Below, piece after piece: positions 1-10,693 of a stretch of DNA of 64,000 bases. Position 1 is the first letter of the stretch; the number at the start of each line of letters is the position of its first letter. The position numbers were made by a program, and so were the translations under genes. A model generated the notes under the pieces. The model was not told the DNA's origin, searched no databases, and saw nothing but the letters and a program-made list of their open reading frames with translations. Where the stretch lies: contig CM067081.1 in NCBI GenBank assembly GCA_034008185.1, forward strand, positions 108,819,265 to 108,883,264, in the 5' to 3' direction. Source of the stretch: Gorsachius magnificus (taxonomy: Eukaryota; Chordata; Aves; Pelecaniformes; Ardeidae).

Positions 1-384
1 CCCTCTGCTCAAGAGAGAGGATAGAGTGGATACACCCCACGGGGCAATCTGTGCTTTCATCTGCATGACCACAGAGAGGGCATGAAGAAGTGGGATGGAA
101 AATCTACCCCGACCCTTGAGACATAGGAATGTGAGTTGCAAGGAAAAACAATTACAAAAGAGGTTTTTCCAGGAAAATTGCTGCTTCAGTTTCTAGTGGG
201 CAATTCCCCAGACTGAGTAAGAGGGCTGATCTTGCTCCTGATCTTAATGAAGGAACTCCTGACTCATATTTACAAGAAGTGAGCAGCAAACACTATGACC
301 AGGACTAGACAGGCCCTGCCTTCAGCCAGGTGGAGGAAAGGGACAGACAGCTGGGTTTACTGGACTATGTGGATTCAATGGCCT
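1..384 (+). other. ERV internal sequence upstream of protease (gag/pro junction)
   Basis: This stretch lies between the window edge and the protease remnant and belongs to the provirus by position. I find no zinc-knuckle or other Gag motif, and stops occur in every frame. It is probably the end of gag and the linker to protease, but that is inferred from gene order only. Confidence 0.45.
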
Positions 385-666
385 GGCACATCAGACCCAT
401 GAGAGTATAAAGCTCTAGTGGACACTGGTGCACTGCATACCCTAATGCCATCAAGCTATACAGGGGCAGAACCCATCTGTATTTCTGGAGTGACAGAAGG
501 ATCTCAAAAGCTGACTGTATTGGAGGCTGAAGTGAGCCTACCTGGGAATGAGTGGCAAAAGCACCCCATTGAGACTGGCCCAGATGCTCCATGCATCCTT
601 GGCACAGACTACCTCAGGAGAGGGTACTTCAAGGACCCAAAAGGGTACTGGTGGGTTTTGGTATAG
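385..666 (+). pseudogene. pro: Retroviral aspartic protease remnant
   Basis: The translated frame carries the retropepsin active-site motif V-D-T-G-A, with the catalytic Asp codon at 421-423. About 50 residues later comes a segment ending in ILGTDYLRRG, the typical C-terminal element of this family (usually ILGxD). Retropepsins cut the Gag-Pol polyprotein during particle maturation and work as homodimers. The frame closes at a TAG at 664-666, and the reverse transcriptase that follows is in another frame. The domain itself is nearly uninterrupted, which is better preservation than most of the provirus. There is no independent start codon, as expected for a domain of a polyprotein. Identification is by motif and position. 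Confidence 0.8.
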
Positions 667-746
667 CTGCATTGGAGGCAGAGGAAATGAAACAGCTGTC
701 TACTTTACCTGGCCTCTTGGAGGAAAGGTTGTGGGGTTGCTGAGGG

Positions 747-1372
747 TTGAAGAACAGCCGGTGCCAATTGCCACGTCGGCGGTACACCGGCAGCAATATT
801 GCACCAACCGACTCCCTGATTCCCATCCATAAGCTGATTCATCCACTGGAGAGCCAAGGAATGATCAGCAAGACTTTGTCACCCTTTAACAGTCCCATAT
901 GGCCAGTGCAAAAGTCTGATGGAGAGTGGAGGCTAACAGTAGACTATCATGGCCTGAACAAAGTCACGACACCACTGAGTGCTGCCGTGCCAGACATGCT
1001 AGAACTTCAGTACAAACTGAAGCAAAGGCAGACAAGTGGTATGCCACAACTGATAGCGCTAATGCATTTTTCTTAATACCTTTGGCAGTGGAGTGCAGGC
1101 CACAGTTTGCTTTCACTTGGAGGTTCATCCAATACAGTTGGAACTGACTGCCCCAGGGGTGGAAACACAGCCCTGCTATTTGCCATGGAATGATCCAGAC
1201 TGCACTGGAACAGGGTGAGGGTCCAGAAAACCTGCAGTACATTGATGACATCATTGTGTGGGACAACACAGCAGAAGATGTCTTTGAGAAAGGGAAGAAA
1301 ATAGTCCAAATCCTTCTGGAAGACAGTTTTGCCACAAAACAAAGGAACCTGCATAGGAGATCCAGATTTTAG
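747..1372 (+). pseudogene. pol: Reverse transcriptase, fingers and palm, broken
   Basis: The N-terminal part (about 830-1010, frame starting at 747) shows the RT opening motif with SPFNSPIWPVQK and a following WRLTVDY segment. The reading then shifts to a second frame between about 1010 and 1040. That frame carries the palm region, with FAFTW near 1110-1125 and the catalytic box YIDD at 1238-1249. The first catalytic aspartate region reads TTDSANAFF. A TGA at 1145-1147 interrupts the palm and a TAG at 1370-1372 ends the frame. In an intact element this domain copies the RNA genome into DNA. The frame change and stops make this copy inactive. YIDD rather than YMDD or YVDD is compatible with ERV-L and spuma-like elements. 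Confidence 0.85.
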
Positions 1373-1407
1373 GAATAAAATGGCAAGATGGACATCGTCA
1401 AATCCCA

Positions 1408-2077
1408 ATGGATGTGATCAAGAAAATAACAGCTATAACCTTACCAACTAGCAGAAAGGAAACACACGCTTTCTTGGGTGTTGTGGGTTTTTGGAGCATG
1501 CATATTCGAAATTACAGTCTGATTGTAAGCCCTCTCTACCAATTGACCTGGAAGAAGAAGGATTTCAAATGGGGCCCTGAACAACAACAAGCCTTTGAAC
1601 AAATTAAACAGGAGACAGTTCATGCAGTAGCCCTTCGGCCAGTCTGGGCAGGGCAAGATGTAAGAATGGTGCTCCACACTGCAGCCAGGGAGAATGACCC
1701 TACCTGGAGCCTCTGTCAGAAAGCACCAGGGGAGACTGGAGGATGACCTCTAGGGTTTTGGAGTCAGGGGTAGAAAGGATCCAAGGCCCGCTATACTCCA
1801 GCTGAAGAAGAGCTATTGGTAGCATATGAAGGGGTTTGAATTGCTTTCGAAGTAGTTGGTACTGAAGTAGTTGGTACTGGTGTATGGCTGGATGTTTGAA
1901 GGTAGTATCCCCTGTACACATCATGGAACTGATGCTGCGTGGAGTAAGTGGGTCACACTGATCACACAACAGGCTCAAATAGGAAACCCCTGTCACCCAG
2001 GAAGCTTGGAAGTGATCATGGACTGGTCAGAAAGCAAATATTTTGGAATATCACCAGAAGAGGAGGTGACGTGCTGA
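1408..2077 (+). pseudogene. pol: Reverse transcriptase thumb/connection region, broken
   Basis: A frame open from 1408 to 1746 contains the conserved segment with AFLGVVGFW and, further on, SPLYQLTWKKKDFKWGPEQQ, typical of the RT region after the palm in retroviruses and gypsy-like elements. Stops in the same frame at 1744-1746, 1771-1773 and 1837-1839 break it. Homology appears to resume in another frame from about 1871 to 2077, around DAAWSKWVTLITQQA, which leads into the RNase H domain. A 15-bp tandem duplication sits at 1849-1878, near the frame change. This part normally joins the polymerase to RNase H. Confidence 0.75.
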
Positions 2078-2490
2078 GGAGGCCCCACTGTATAATAAAC
2101 TGCCAGAAAATGAGAAGCAATATGCCCTGTTCACTGATGGGTCCTGTTGTCTTGTGGGAAAGCATCGGGGGTGGAAGGCTTCTCTATGGCGTCCTATACA
2201 ACAAATTGCAGAAACTGCTGAAGGAGGTGAATGGAGTCAGTTTGCAGAGGTGAAAGCCATCCAGCTTGCTTTGGATATTGCTGAACAAGAAAAATGCCCA
2301 GTGCTCTGTTTCTATACTGACTCATGGGTGGGGAAAAATGCCCTGTGGGGGTGGTTGCAACAATGGAAGCAGCGTAACTGGCAGCACAGGGGCAAACTCA
2401 TCTGGGCTGCTGAATCATAGCATGATATTGCTGCCCGGATAGAGAACCTGGCTGTAAAGGTATGTCATGTAGATGCTCATGTACCCAAGA
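2073..2490 (+). pseudogene. pol: Retroviral RNase H domain with one nonsense codon
   Basis: This frame is open through most of the domain and shows the four acidic positions expected of RNase H: Asp in FTDGS (codon 2136-2138), Glu in AEVKAIQLAL (2247-2249), Asp in YTDSW (2319-2321) and Asp in VDAHVPK (2472-2474). A single TAG at 2418-2420 separates the last of these from the rest. RNase H removes the RNA strand from the RNA/DNA hybrid during reverse transcription. The active-site residues are all present, so decay here is lighter than in the integrase. The integrase that follows is read in a different frame. The domain assignment is by motif order. Confidence 0.8.
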
Positions 2491-3300
2491 GTTGGGCCAC
2501 TGAAGAACATCAAAACAAAGATTGAAGTGGCTCAGGTGGATCTGGACTGGCGACATAGGGGTGAATTATTTATAGCTCAGTGGGCCCATGACACCTCAGG
2601 CCATCAAGGAAGAGGTGCAACTTATAGATGGGCGCATGATCGAGGGGTAAACTTGACCATGGACACATTGCACAGGTGGTCCATGAATGTGAAATGTGCT
2701 GCAATCAAGCAAGCCAAGCGATTAAAGCCTCTCTGGTATGGAAGGCAATGGCTGAAATATAAATATGGAGAGGCATGGCAGATTGATTATATCACACTCC
2801 CACAAACCTGCCAAGGCAAGCGCTATGTACTTACAATGGAAGCAACAACCGGATGGATGGAAGTATATCCTGTGCCTCATGCCACTGCCCGGAACACTAT
2901 CCTGGGCCTTGAAAAACAAGTCCTGTGGCGACATGGCACCCCAGAAAGAATTGAGTCAACGGAACCCATTTCCGAAACAACCTCATAGACAAATGGGCCA
3001 AAGAGCATGGCATTGAGTGGGTCTATCACATCCCCTATCATGCACCAGCCTCTGGGAAAATTGAATGATACAATGGACTGTTAAAGACTAAACTGAAAGT
3101 GGTGGGACATTCAAACATTGGGATACATATTTAGCAAAAGCCACCTGGTTAGTCAATACTAGGGGATCTGCCAATTGAGCTTGCCTTGCCCAATCAAAAC
3201 TCTTGTGTACAGAAGAAGGGAATGAAATCCCTGTTGTGCATGTAAAAGAGATGCTGGGGAAAACAGTCTGGGTTATTCCTGCTTCAGGCAAAGGCAAACC
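2473..3300 (+). pseudogene. pol: Retroviral integrase, broken in the catalytic core
   Basis: The frame from 2473 to 2988 covers the N-terminal zinc-binding region, with two histidines in WAHDTSGHQG. Only one cysteine of the expected Cys pair is in this frame (KCAAIKQ). The start of the catalytic core follows, with the first Asp in WQIDYITLPQ (codon 2785-2787). A frame change at about 2950-2965 removes the segment around the second catalytic Asp from this frame. A second frame then carries HIPYHAPASGKIE with the third catalytic residue (Glu, codon 3063-3065), followed at once by a TGA at 3066-3068. C-terminal sequence continues weakly to about 3300. Integrase joins the viral DNA to the host chromosome. 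This copy is dead. Confidence 0.85.
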
Positions 3301-3822
3301 CATTCATGGAATTTCTTCTGCTCAAGGAGCTGGGTGTGCTTGGTGGGTGCTGTGGAAGGATGGGGAAGTCTGATGTGTACCTCAAAGGGATTTGATTTGG
3401 GGTGAGAATAGCCAACGGTTTGAATTATATTATATTAATTGCTTTATAATACTGTATGTCATCACTTTTCTGGTTGAGATAAAACCGTATCAATGCCATA
3501 TCAATAGTATTACAGTAAGAATGACCTGAATTAATGAAGAAGGAACTTCAATGAAACTTAGCAAGTGCAGTTGTGATGGAACAAGAACTGGTTTCAGCAT
3601 GCAACAGTGTAACACCACGCATGATCTCTCCTGCCCTGAAGGACTGTTATGACAGATGGAGCCCAAAGTCATGGACTAAATTAATTCAATGGACATTTTA
3701 GAGGGATGGCCCATAGACTAAGGGAATGATATTTGTGTGTATGCATCAAAAGATAGGGAAAGTGGTGGTGATCAAATGGGAGGTATTAGAAAGTGCGGAA
3801 CCTGGGCTTGACGTGGATGGTA
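3301..3822 (+). other. ERV 3' internal tail, no envelope gene seen
   Basis: The sequence between the integrase remnant and the polypurine tract is about 520 bases, too short for an envelope gene and broken by stops. The first part (to about 3410) may be the integrase C-terminal end (GAGCAWWVLWKDGEV). The rest has no feature I recognise. The lack of env is normal for ERV-L. Confidence 0.6.
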
Positions 3823-3841
3823 CAGAATAAGGAGTGGATAT
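3823..3841 (+). promoter_or_regulatory. Polypurine tract before the 3' LTR
   Basis: A purine-rich stretch (AGAATAAGGAGTGGATAT) abuts the LTR start TGTCC. A tract at this position primes plus-strand DNA synthesis in retroviruses, and the GGAGTGGAT core resembles ERV-L tracts. It is called by position and composition. Confidence 0.7.
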
Positions 3842-4104
3842 TGTCCTCGTTTCGTCTGAGATATAACTAATTTTCTTCCTAGTAGCTGGCATAGCACTGT
3901 GTTTTGGATTTAGGATGACAATAATCTTGATAACACTCTGATGTTTTAGTTACAGCTGAGCAGTGTTTACACAGTCAAGGACTTTTCAGCTTCTCATACG
4001 GCCCCACTAGCAAGTAGGCTGAGAGTGCAGAAGTTGGGAAGGGGATATGGCTGAGACCCAAATTGATCAAAGGGGAATTCCATACCATATGACATCATGC
4101 TCAG

Positions 4105-4112
4105 TATATAAA
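4105..4112 (+). promoter_or_regulatory. TATA box in 3' LTR
   Basis: TATATAAA lies about 260 bases into the LTR, where a U3 promoter element is expected. The 61821-62399 copy has TATATAAG at the matching place. Confidence 0.65.
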
Positions 4113-4253
4113 CTAGGGGAAAAACTGGCCACAGGTCCTCTGCTCAGGAACTGACTGGACATCGTTCAGCAGGTGGTGAGCAATTGCATTACTTATCACT
4201 TGTTTTGTATATTCTTTTATTATTATTATTATTTTCCTGTTCTTTTCTGTCAT

Positions 4254-4259
4254 ATTAAA
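4254..4259 (+). terminator. LTR polyadenylation signal ATTAAA
   Basis: ATTAAA is kept at the matching place in all three LTRs (4254-4259, 23352-23357, and 61949-61954 on the minus strand). This supports it as the R-region poly(A) signal of the family. Confidence 0.65.
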
Positions 4260-4386
4260 TTGTCTTTATCTCAACTCACACATTTTACCTTTATTTTTTT
4301 TCTATTCTTTCCCTCATCCCATTGCGGAGGGAGTGAGCAAATGGCTATGTGTTTAGCTGCCTGCCGGGTTAAACCACAACATGATT

Positions 4387-5568
4387 CATGTGAGAGTTTT
4401 AATTTCAGGTGCTATTGTAGGCACAAAACAATTGTACAATAATTGATTTGTTTGGTTGGATGATTTTGTTCTCCATGTTTTTATAACATATTGTAGATGG
4501 ATTAACTATAATGACCAAAACCACTAAAATGTAGGTAGCGCATTATTCCTTCTGTAAGCTTCAGCATGTCACATATGATGCTGAATTTTTCTGTTAAGCC
4601 CAGAGAAACACAGATTATTCCACCTGATTCTTTCCCTGCGTCTAATGCACCATAAGCCTTTTAACCTTTATAGGATAAGCTATAACTGGGAGTCAGCTGT
4701 AACTCATAGTTTTAAGAATAATTGGTTTTGGCAGTTGCACATATGTTAACTCTTTCCTGCTTTTCCATGGTCTTTTTGGTGGCAATCAAACACCAGACAG
4801 ACCTCAAGGCTTTCTACACCTTTCCACCAAACCAACATCTACAGTGATAGCCCCAAGAGAGCATGTGTGTGGCTGAGAGTGGCTAGTACCATGCAAAAAA
4901 TATCAGCCTTTCTACGCCAACCTATGCATTTCTGATATATTGGGATCCCTGCTGTTAATCTTACTGCAAATCTTATTTTCACTTATAGTTAATTAGATGG
5001 ACCTTGTCCCCTTCAAGTTCAGATCATATGATAGCACCGAAAGGGGAAATGGTTCTGACTTCTTAAACTTCATTATTTAAGTGTCACTGAGCTGAACTCT
5101 GCTGAATTAACACTTAGCAATATAAGTAAGACCATAATCAGTGTTCAACAACAGAATGTGTTTCAATTAAGTTGTTCCTTCCCTGCATGGGAACTTCAGT
5201 GATATATATATAATCTTTACATGACTTATTCCTACTTTGTTGTGTTTTTTAAACTTCTTTTCAAGAAAGTAGCAAATATATTGATCACAGTTATTTTCCA
5301 AATAATTTCTACATTATTAGTTTAATGTGTTGCTGACACTTTATTCCTTATAGGCAAAATGGCGGTCACCTGTAGTGAAGAAACAGTGGTAACTAAAACC
5401 ACTTTCTCTCATTCCTCACAAATGCTGCAAGGATATCCTTCCTGTTAACTATCATCATTAATACTAAAAGCCAGGTAAATACATAAATATCTTACACTTT
5501 AATCCATCTACAGTAATTAAAATTTTATAAAATTACTCTATCTCTGTCTTTCTCAATTGATTACCTGT
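4387..5568. other. Non-coding flank right of the provirus
   Basis: No gene is seen. An 8-bp inverted repeat (TTCAGCAT / ATGCTGAA) with a 10-base loop is at 4560-4585. A YY1-type motif AAAATGGCGG is at 5356-5365. The rest is AT-rich sequence without recognisable repeats. Confidence 0.5.
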
Positions 5569-5768
5569 GACTTTAAGCCACTCCAATACTTTCATTAAGT
5601 ATACCACTTTTGATATAGAATATTTCATGAATGTTTTCAGCATATTATATTATACAAAAACTTTGGAATACGGACTTTAAGCCTTCATACTTTCAATAGT
5701 ATACCACTTTGATATGAATATTTCATGAATGTTCTTCAGCATATTATATTATACAAAAACTTTGGAAA
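5569..5768. repeat. Tandem duplication, two ~100-bp units
   Basis: The unit starting GACTTTAAGCC at 5569 is repeated from 5673. Both copies contain TATACCACTTT, ATATTTCATGAATGTT, CAGCATATTATATTATAC and AAAAACTTTGG in the same order. The units are about 104 and 96 bases and differ by a few substitutions and short indels. This is a local tandem duplication, not a known transposon signature. Confidence 0.9.
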
Positions 5769-8700
5769 CAGTTGCATTTAATAGCTATTATACCCACATG
5801 TTGTTGAACCTGAGCCAAGTTCCTTCAGGCACAGCTTAACTATCCCTTCTGCTCTTACAGAAGCAGAAGGTAAAAGAATCTGTGTATTTCACTGTGTGCT
5901 CTGCCAGAGCTAGAGCTCTTCAGATCTTTGCAACAACTTGCACTGTGGATATCAGAACTCATGTCCGGTTTAGAATGCAGTTTGGGGGGGAGGGGGGGTG
6001 GAAATCTGTTATTCATAGAATACTATCTAGGACTGTTAAATGTGTGGTTTTATACAGCACAGAAATAACGCTATCTCAGTTGTTATGATCTGTAGGTTTG
6101 ATTTTTTAAAAATTTCTTTTAAATATCAATTTGTACATTATTTTTTTTTACATAAATTCTATCATGTTTTGTTGTTCTTTCTTTTGTTTGGTTTTCTTTT
6201 TGAGAAAAGAAAACTGGGTAGAGTCTGGTTGGGGAAAACTGGATAAGGACACTTTCTAACAAACAGTGTAGGATATTTCTGTTTTTCACACCTGCAGTCT
6301 TCTCACACAGAAATTGGCATTCATGAGTCATATCAATGTTCATTATTTATAAAAATTCCTGACATGAATTCATTCGTCTGAAAACTGTGCTGTTTACTAT
6401 GCGTTTCACATGGCTGAAGTCAAGTAACCACAAATAGCATCCTATTGTCCCTACTTTGAGAAGCAGATATAGCATATGAAACTTGTAGGATTTTATCTTG
6501 AAACCCATTCAAATAAGCCCTGAAGCTGAGAGATTTGTTCCTCTTTTCTCTAAAACCATCTGATTTTTGTGTTACATGCTCTCAAAAGTTTTTATATTTT
6601 TTGACAATGGTATAGCAATACCAAATCAGGCTGTCTGGTTTACTCCTACCATTTCAAAAGTTATCTTAAAGAAAAGAAAATACGAGAATTTCCCATCGTT
6701 GGAATAGCAGAAATATTTTGGTGTCCATAGCTTCAAAATTATGGAAGGAATGTCTTTGAATGTAGTTTGTTCCTTTGATATCAACACTACCAACTATGCA
6801 AATAGAGATATTACAGAGTTGTGCAATCACACAAATATAAGACATAGAGCGGAAAACACTTGTTTAAGGACACATATTTGTTTTAATCACTCAGGTGACT
6901 TACAGTCATTTACTTTGCTTCTTTTAAGTGCCTATGTAACATGAGAAAATTTAGTCTCTGAATAACATAACGGGGGAAAGAAGTTCTGTTTCGTCTTAAG
7001 AAGGCGGGCTAAATGTGCACCTCTACAAGCTTCAACATACTTTTGTAGTCAATATATGTATTCAGATTTCTACTTTTAAGCACTAATATTTGAACATACT
7101 GGCTGCTAGAAATATTTTGAACCCATAAATTGCTATTCCATTAGGAGTGGTAAATGCTGCAGAACTGAATTACTTCTCCCTGCATAACCCTGATAATCTT
7201 GCAGTTTTCTTACATTAGAGACCATTGTGTCTACCCTGTTGACAATATGGTTATATAATAAAGCATGAATGTGTATGCAGAGAAAACTTGACATCAGTGA
7301 CATCAGGGTTATGATGATAGTCTCTTCCTGAAATTCCTTTGGGTAGCATTGAGTATCTATCTAGCCTGGAATGAGGGGGTGTTATGCAGCACTGGATAGG
7401 TATTGGAGCAGACAGTGGGGAAGCAGGCAAAAAGAAAAAAAAAGGGCTCTCACCATTGCCTCTGCTCTAACTGTATTTTAATAGAATAGTGGAGCCTAGC
7501 AAGCTGTCAGTGTGGCACCTTTCATGAGCACAACTATAAACACACTTTAAAAAAATTGGCTATAAATCATGTTTTGTCATTGGACAACATAAAGGGAAAT
7601 TATAGTTTTTCCACTGACAAAAGCAGGGGAAAAAAATCGTGGCTCTAAAGTCACCTCTACTCTTATTTTCCATTCTAATCTAGTATGCTTTTCATTTTGC
7701 AGCTGAGCGATTGATTCAGTTAGGCATTAGTTTTCTTGGCTGGCTTGATATCAAAGACTTTAAGCGTTTGCAGCCAAAGAGTGGATTCTTTGAGAAATCA
7801 AGGGTTGTACAGGGGACTGCAATGACTCAGAGAAGGAAGGGCAGCAAACCCACTAGAAACAAGGAAAACTTGGACACAAAAAAATTGCTTCTACATGGCA
7901 CAAAAGCAAGAAGCTGCAATGATCTTATTAATAGCTCTTTTTCTCCCTTCTTAACCTCAGCTGATTTTGATATGAAGGAAGACTATGCTAATACAGCTTT
8001 GCAACCCAAAAGCCTTCCTCTGGCACAGAGGGAGTGTTTGTTCCACTGCAGCAAAACCTTTCTGTTATGTGGGGGATCTGTTATGTGTAGTGATTGTAGA
8101 ATTTGGCCCTTAATACTGATAAACCAAGCTCTGCAATCTCTAGCACTTACGATCACCACTGAAGCGTGAATTTTTAAAGTGAACAAAAATCTTGTTTCTG
8201 CTACCAGATCCATTAATTATGTCAAATGCTTGGATCCAAAGACATGCTTCCACGTCCTTATAAGGGACGAGATCTGGGTAATGCTCAGTTCTGACATTTG
8301 TTCCCAAAACTTAGTTTTCAGAGGAGGAAAACAGGAGTGTAGGCTGAATAGGAAGGACAGTAGCACTAACGTGTCCCAAACGTGGCTGATGAGAGATCAA
8401 GGATCATTTTTTGTGCTAAGGCACTCCTGAGAAGGTTAATGTAGGATACAGGCAGACATTATTTATCTAAGTCCCTTCTTTATTAACACTTTCTAAGTCA
8501 CAGGCGAGAAAGCATGGAAAGAATGCACAGCCTAGAGCATGTGACAAACATCTGCCATAAAAACAAAACTTTTGAACATAAACAGGTCTTCAGAAATGAA
8601 ATTAAAACTTATGATTTTCATGTGTCACTGTGACATCAAACATGTCACAGAATGAAAAAACGGCTGTATGTTTATAAAGGACTGGAAAGAATTCAGAGAT

Positions 8701-10669
8701 GAAATGCCAAATCTGAGAGTTTAGAATACACTTAGAATAAAAAAATACCAAAATAGGTTTGAAAAGAGAAATTGCATTCAGGTAACAAAGACATATAACC
8801 AAATGTTAGTGACACTAAGCAGTGTGGGTCTGGAATCACTCTCTTCTTTTCTGTAAAAAAGTAGCAAATATGGCTGACCTGAGAGACTTCTGTGTTTCAA
8901 CCGCCTTATATCCAAGCCTGCAATGATCCCTTTGACTTCAGCAAGCTTTGGATGAGACCTTTCATGCCTGCCAAACCTTGTCTCTAGCATACAAAACACA
9001 ACATGACTCCTAGTGCAATTTACTGAAAAGTTGTATTTGCTCTCTGGTGGTATAATAGCAGTACGAATGTGAAGGAAAAGAAGTGTTTCAGTAGCTGGCC
9101 AAGGGTAGACAGTCCGAGGCACATGTAACCCTTTCAACCTCATGGCAAAACATATGAAGACAGTCTCAAAGTAGCCAACACTGGTATAAAAAAATAGAGG
9201 GTTTGGTGAAGACTTGAATGAAAGAAGGGAATTAATCAAAAGTTGGCAGCAAGAATTTGAGGGAATTTGTCAAACTTCCACACCAAAAATCATGGAAGTA
9301 TCAGATTTTCGTGTTTTGTTATTGTTGTTGGCATTTTTTTCTCCCAACATTTGTTTCCTTGTACATATAGATCTAGCAACTATTCTTGCAGCTGTGTTAT
9401 CTTTTCCGTACGCATTATTTCAAAATGCAAATGAAAAAAAAAAAACATTGACAAGAGGTCACCTCTCCACTGTGTGTGCCTGTAAGTGCATGCTTCTCTG
9501 ATAGCTGGATTTCTGTCTTAAATAAACAGTAGTAGATAAATTTTGGAACGCATGTTTTCAATATTAATTAAAATAAAAGTTATGTTTAAACACTGTCATT
9601 AAATCTATTTTTTAAAAATATTGATATTCTTACCTTCTTTAAGCAAGGTGTTTAATCTATGTATTTTCTAAAGTCAATTCTAGCGTAGTACCTCAATTTT
9701 ATTTGGGATTCATATAAATGATTCATTGCTGATAGGTTTGACACACATAATAATTAAAATGGTTCATTTCTTCTGAGTGAAACACCTAGATTTGTTAGAC
9801 AAAATGCAACCATGTTATGCATTCAACTCATTCATTTCCTTTATGATTACAGAAAGCCACAATCATTAAAAAAATAATTTAAAACTATATCTCAGAAAGC
9901 AGAATAAGTATGCATGCTGTTGCATCCCCTCATGCGGTGTAGGTTGCTGGCTCCAACAGACAACAGGCAAACCCTACAAACAGCTACAGAGGAAAATCAG
10001 ATGTGTAGAGGCAGGGTACTGTCTTCATTCTCACAGACGCAAGTACAGGACTTCCATTTCTTCTCCTGCTTGGTTTCCAGGTAAGGGCTAAGCAACAGCT
10101 GGCCCTATACTGCAATGTTGAGCACAAGCACCCTATTTATTTTCCATGTGTTTGATAGGACACTTCATGATTTACAGTAAAAGGGAATGTGTCATCTGCA
10201 CACATGACAGCAAAATTATAACTCTCGCAGCTGAGGAAACTGCATCAAGGCTTTCCTATTGATATCGAGAGTCAGTAAAGGTGAGAGGTGGTATTTTCAC
10301 GTTACAGTTGTGACTTATAGCCATTGACGCAAGACTTTCCTTTGAGGATGTGATGTCCCATATCAACTTTTTAAAAAGCAATATCTGGACAAAGAAGCAC
10401 AACTAACTTAGATTTTTATTTTTCTCCTTCCTAATAAATTAATAAATTTAATGTTACAGAAACATATTCCATGTCTGATTTAATGACTTTAAACCATTTT
10501 TCTCCCTCTGAATTCTATGTGCCTTCTTTGAAGAGATATATTTCAGAGATAGGAAAACTGTAGGCATGACTCTATAATTCAGAAGCAACACCAACTGAGC
10601 ATGAGACTAGGAATGAATCTCTTAAACATACAGAATTCAGTTTATTTGTTCTTACAGCTCTCACATTGC
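5769..10669. other. Non-coding, AT-rich; no supported gene
   Basis: Only chance-length open frames occur, the longest about 152 codons at 7711-8169 (+) and 153 codons at 8778-9239 (-). Neither resembles a protein family I know. A G-run (seven G, A, seven G) is at 5984-5998. A 13-base palindrome TGTCACTGTGACA is at 8623-8635. No transposon ends were recognised. Confidence 0.5.
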
Positions 10670-10693
10670 GCACACACACACACACATATATAT
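10670..10693. repeat. (CA)n(TA)n microsatellite
   Basis: A CA dinucleotide run at 10670-10686 passes directly into TA repeats to 10693. Confidence 0.95.

Larger units (their letters stand above)
1..4381 (+). mobile_element. 3' portion of an ERV-L-like (class III) endogenous retrovirus, defective
   Basis: Remnants of protease, reverse transcriptase, RNase H and integrase follow one another on the plus strand in the normal retroviral pol order, and a polypurine tract and a 3' LTR come after them. The integrase core wording (HIPYHAPASGK) and the lack of an envelope gene fit the ERV-L group known from birds and mammals. Two other LTRs of the family in this window carry 5-bp target duplications, which also fits. 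The reading frame is broken by many stops and frame changes, so the element cannot make a working Pol. The 5' LTR, primer binding site and most of gag are outside the window. The class assignment rests on recognised motifs, not on an alignment. Confidence 0.85.
3842..4381 (+). repeat. 3' LTR of the ERV-L-like provirus (540 bp)
   Basis: The LTR begins TGTCCTCG and ends CCACAACA, so it has the TG...CA termini of an integrated LTR. It matches the solo LTRs at 22974-23482 and, in its outer parts, 61821-62399: all share AATTTTCTTCCTAGTAGCTG near the start and a GGGTTAA-type end. A TATA box is at 4105-4112 and an ATTAAA poly(A) signal at 4254-4259. Before the TATA box a CRE-like site reads TGACATCA, one base off the full palindrome. 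The host duplication on this side should be TGATT (4382-4386), but its partner lies outside the window. Confidence 0.9.

Noticed and set aside
3088..3303. Minus-strand open frame over the integrase end
   Set aside because: Antisense shadow of the retroviral pol remnant.
5354..5440. Short frame starting in good Kozak context at the YY1 motif
   Set aside because: Fewer than 30 codons, no conservation evidence, and the ATG is part of the YY1 word.
7711..8169. 152-codon plus-strand open frame
   Set aside because: No domain or family recognised, and ordinary composition. With about 6% stop codons, one or so frame of this length is expected by chance in 64 kb over six frames.
8778..9239. 153-codon minus-strand open frame
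   Set aside because: No recognisable protein and no splice or promoter context. Its length is near chance expectation.
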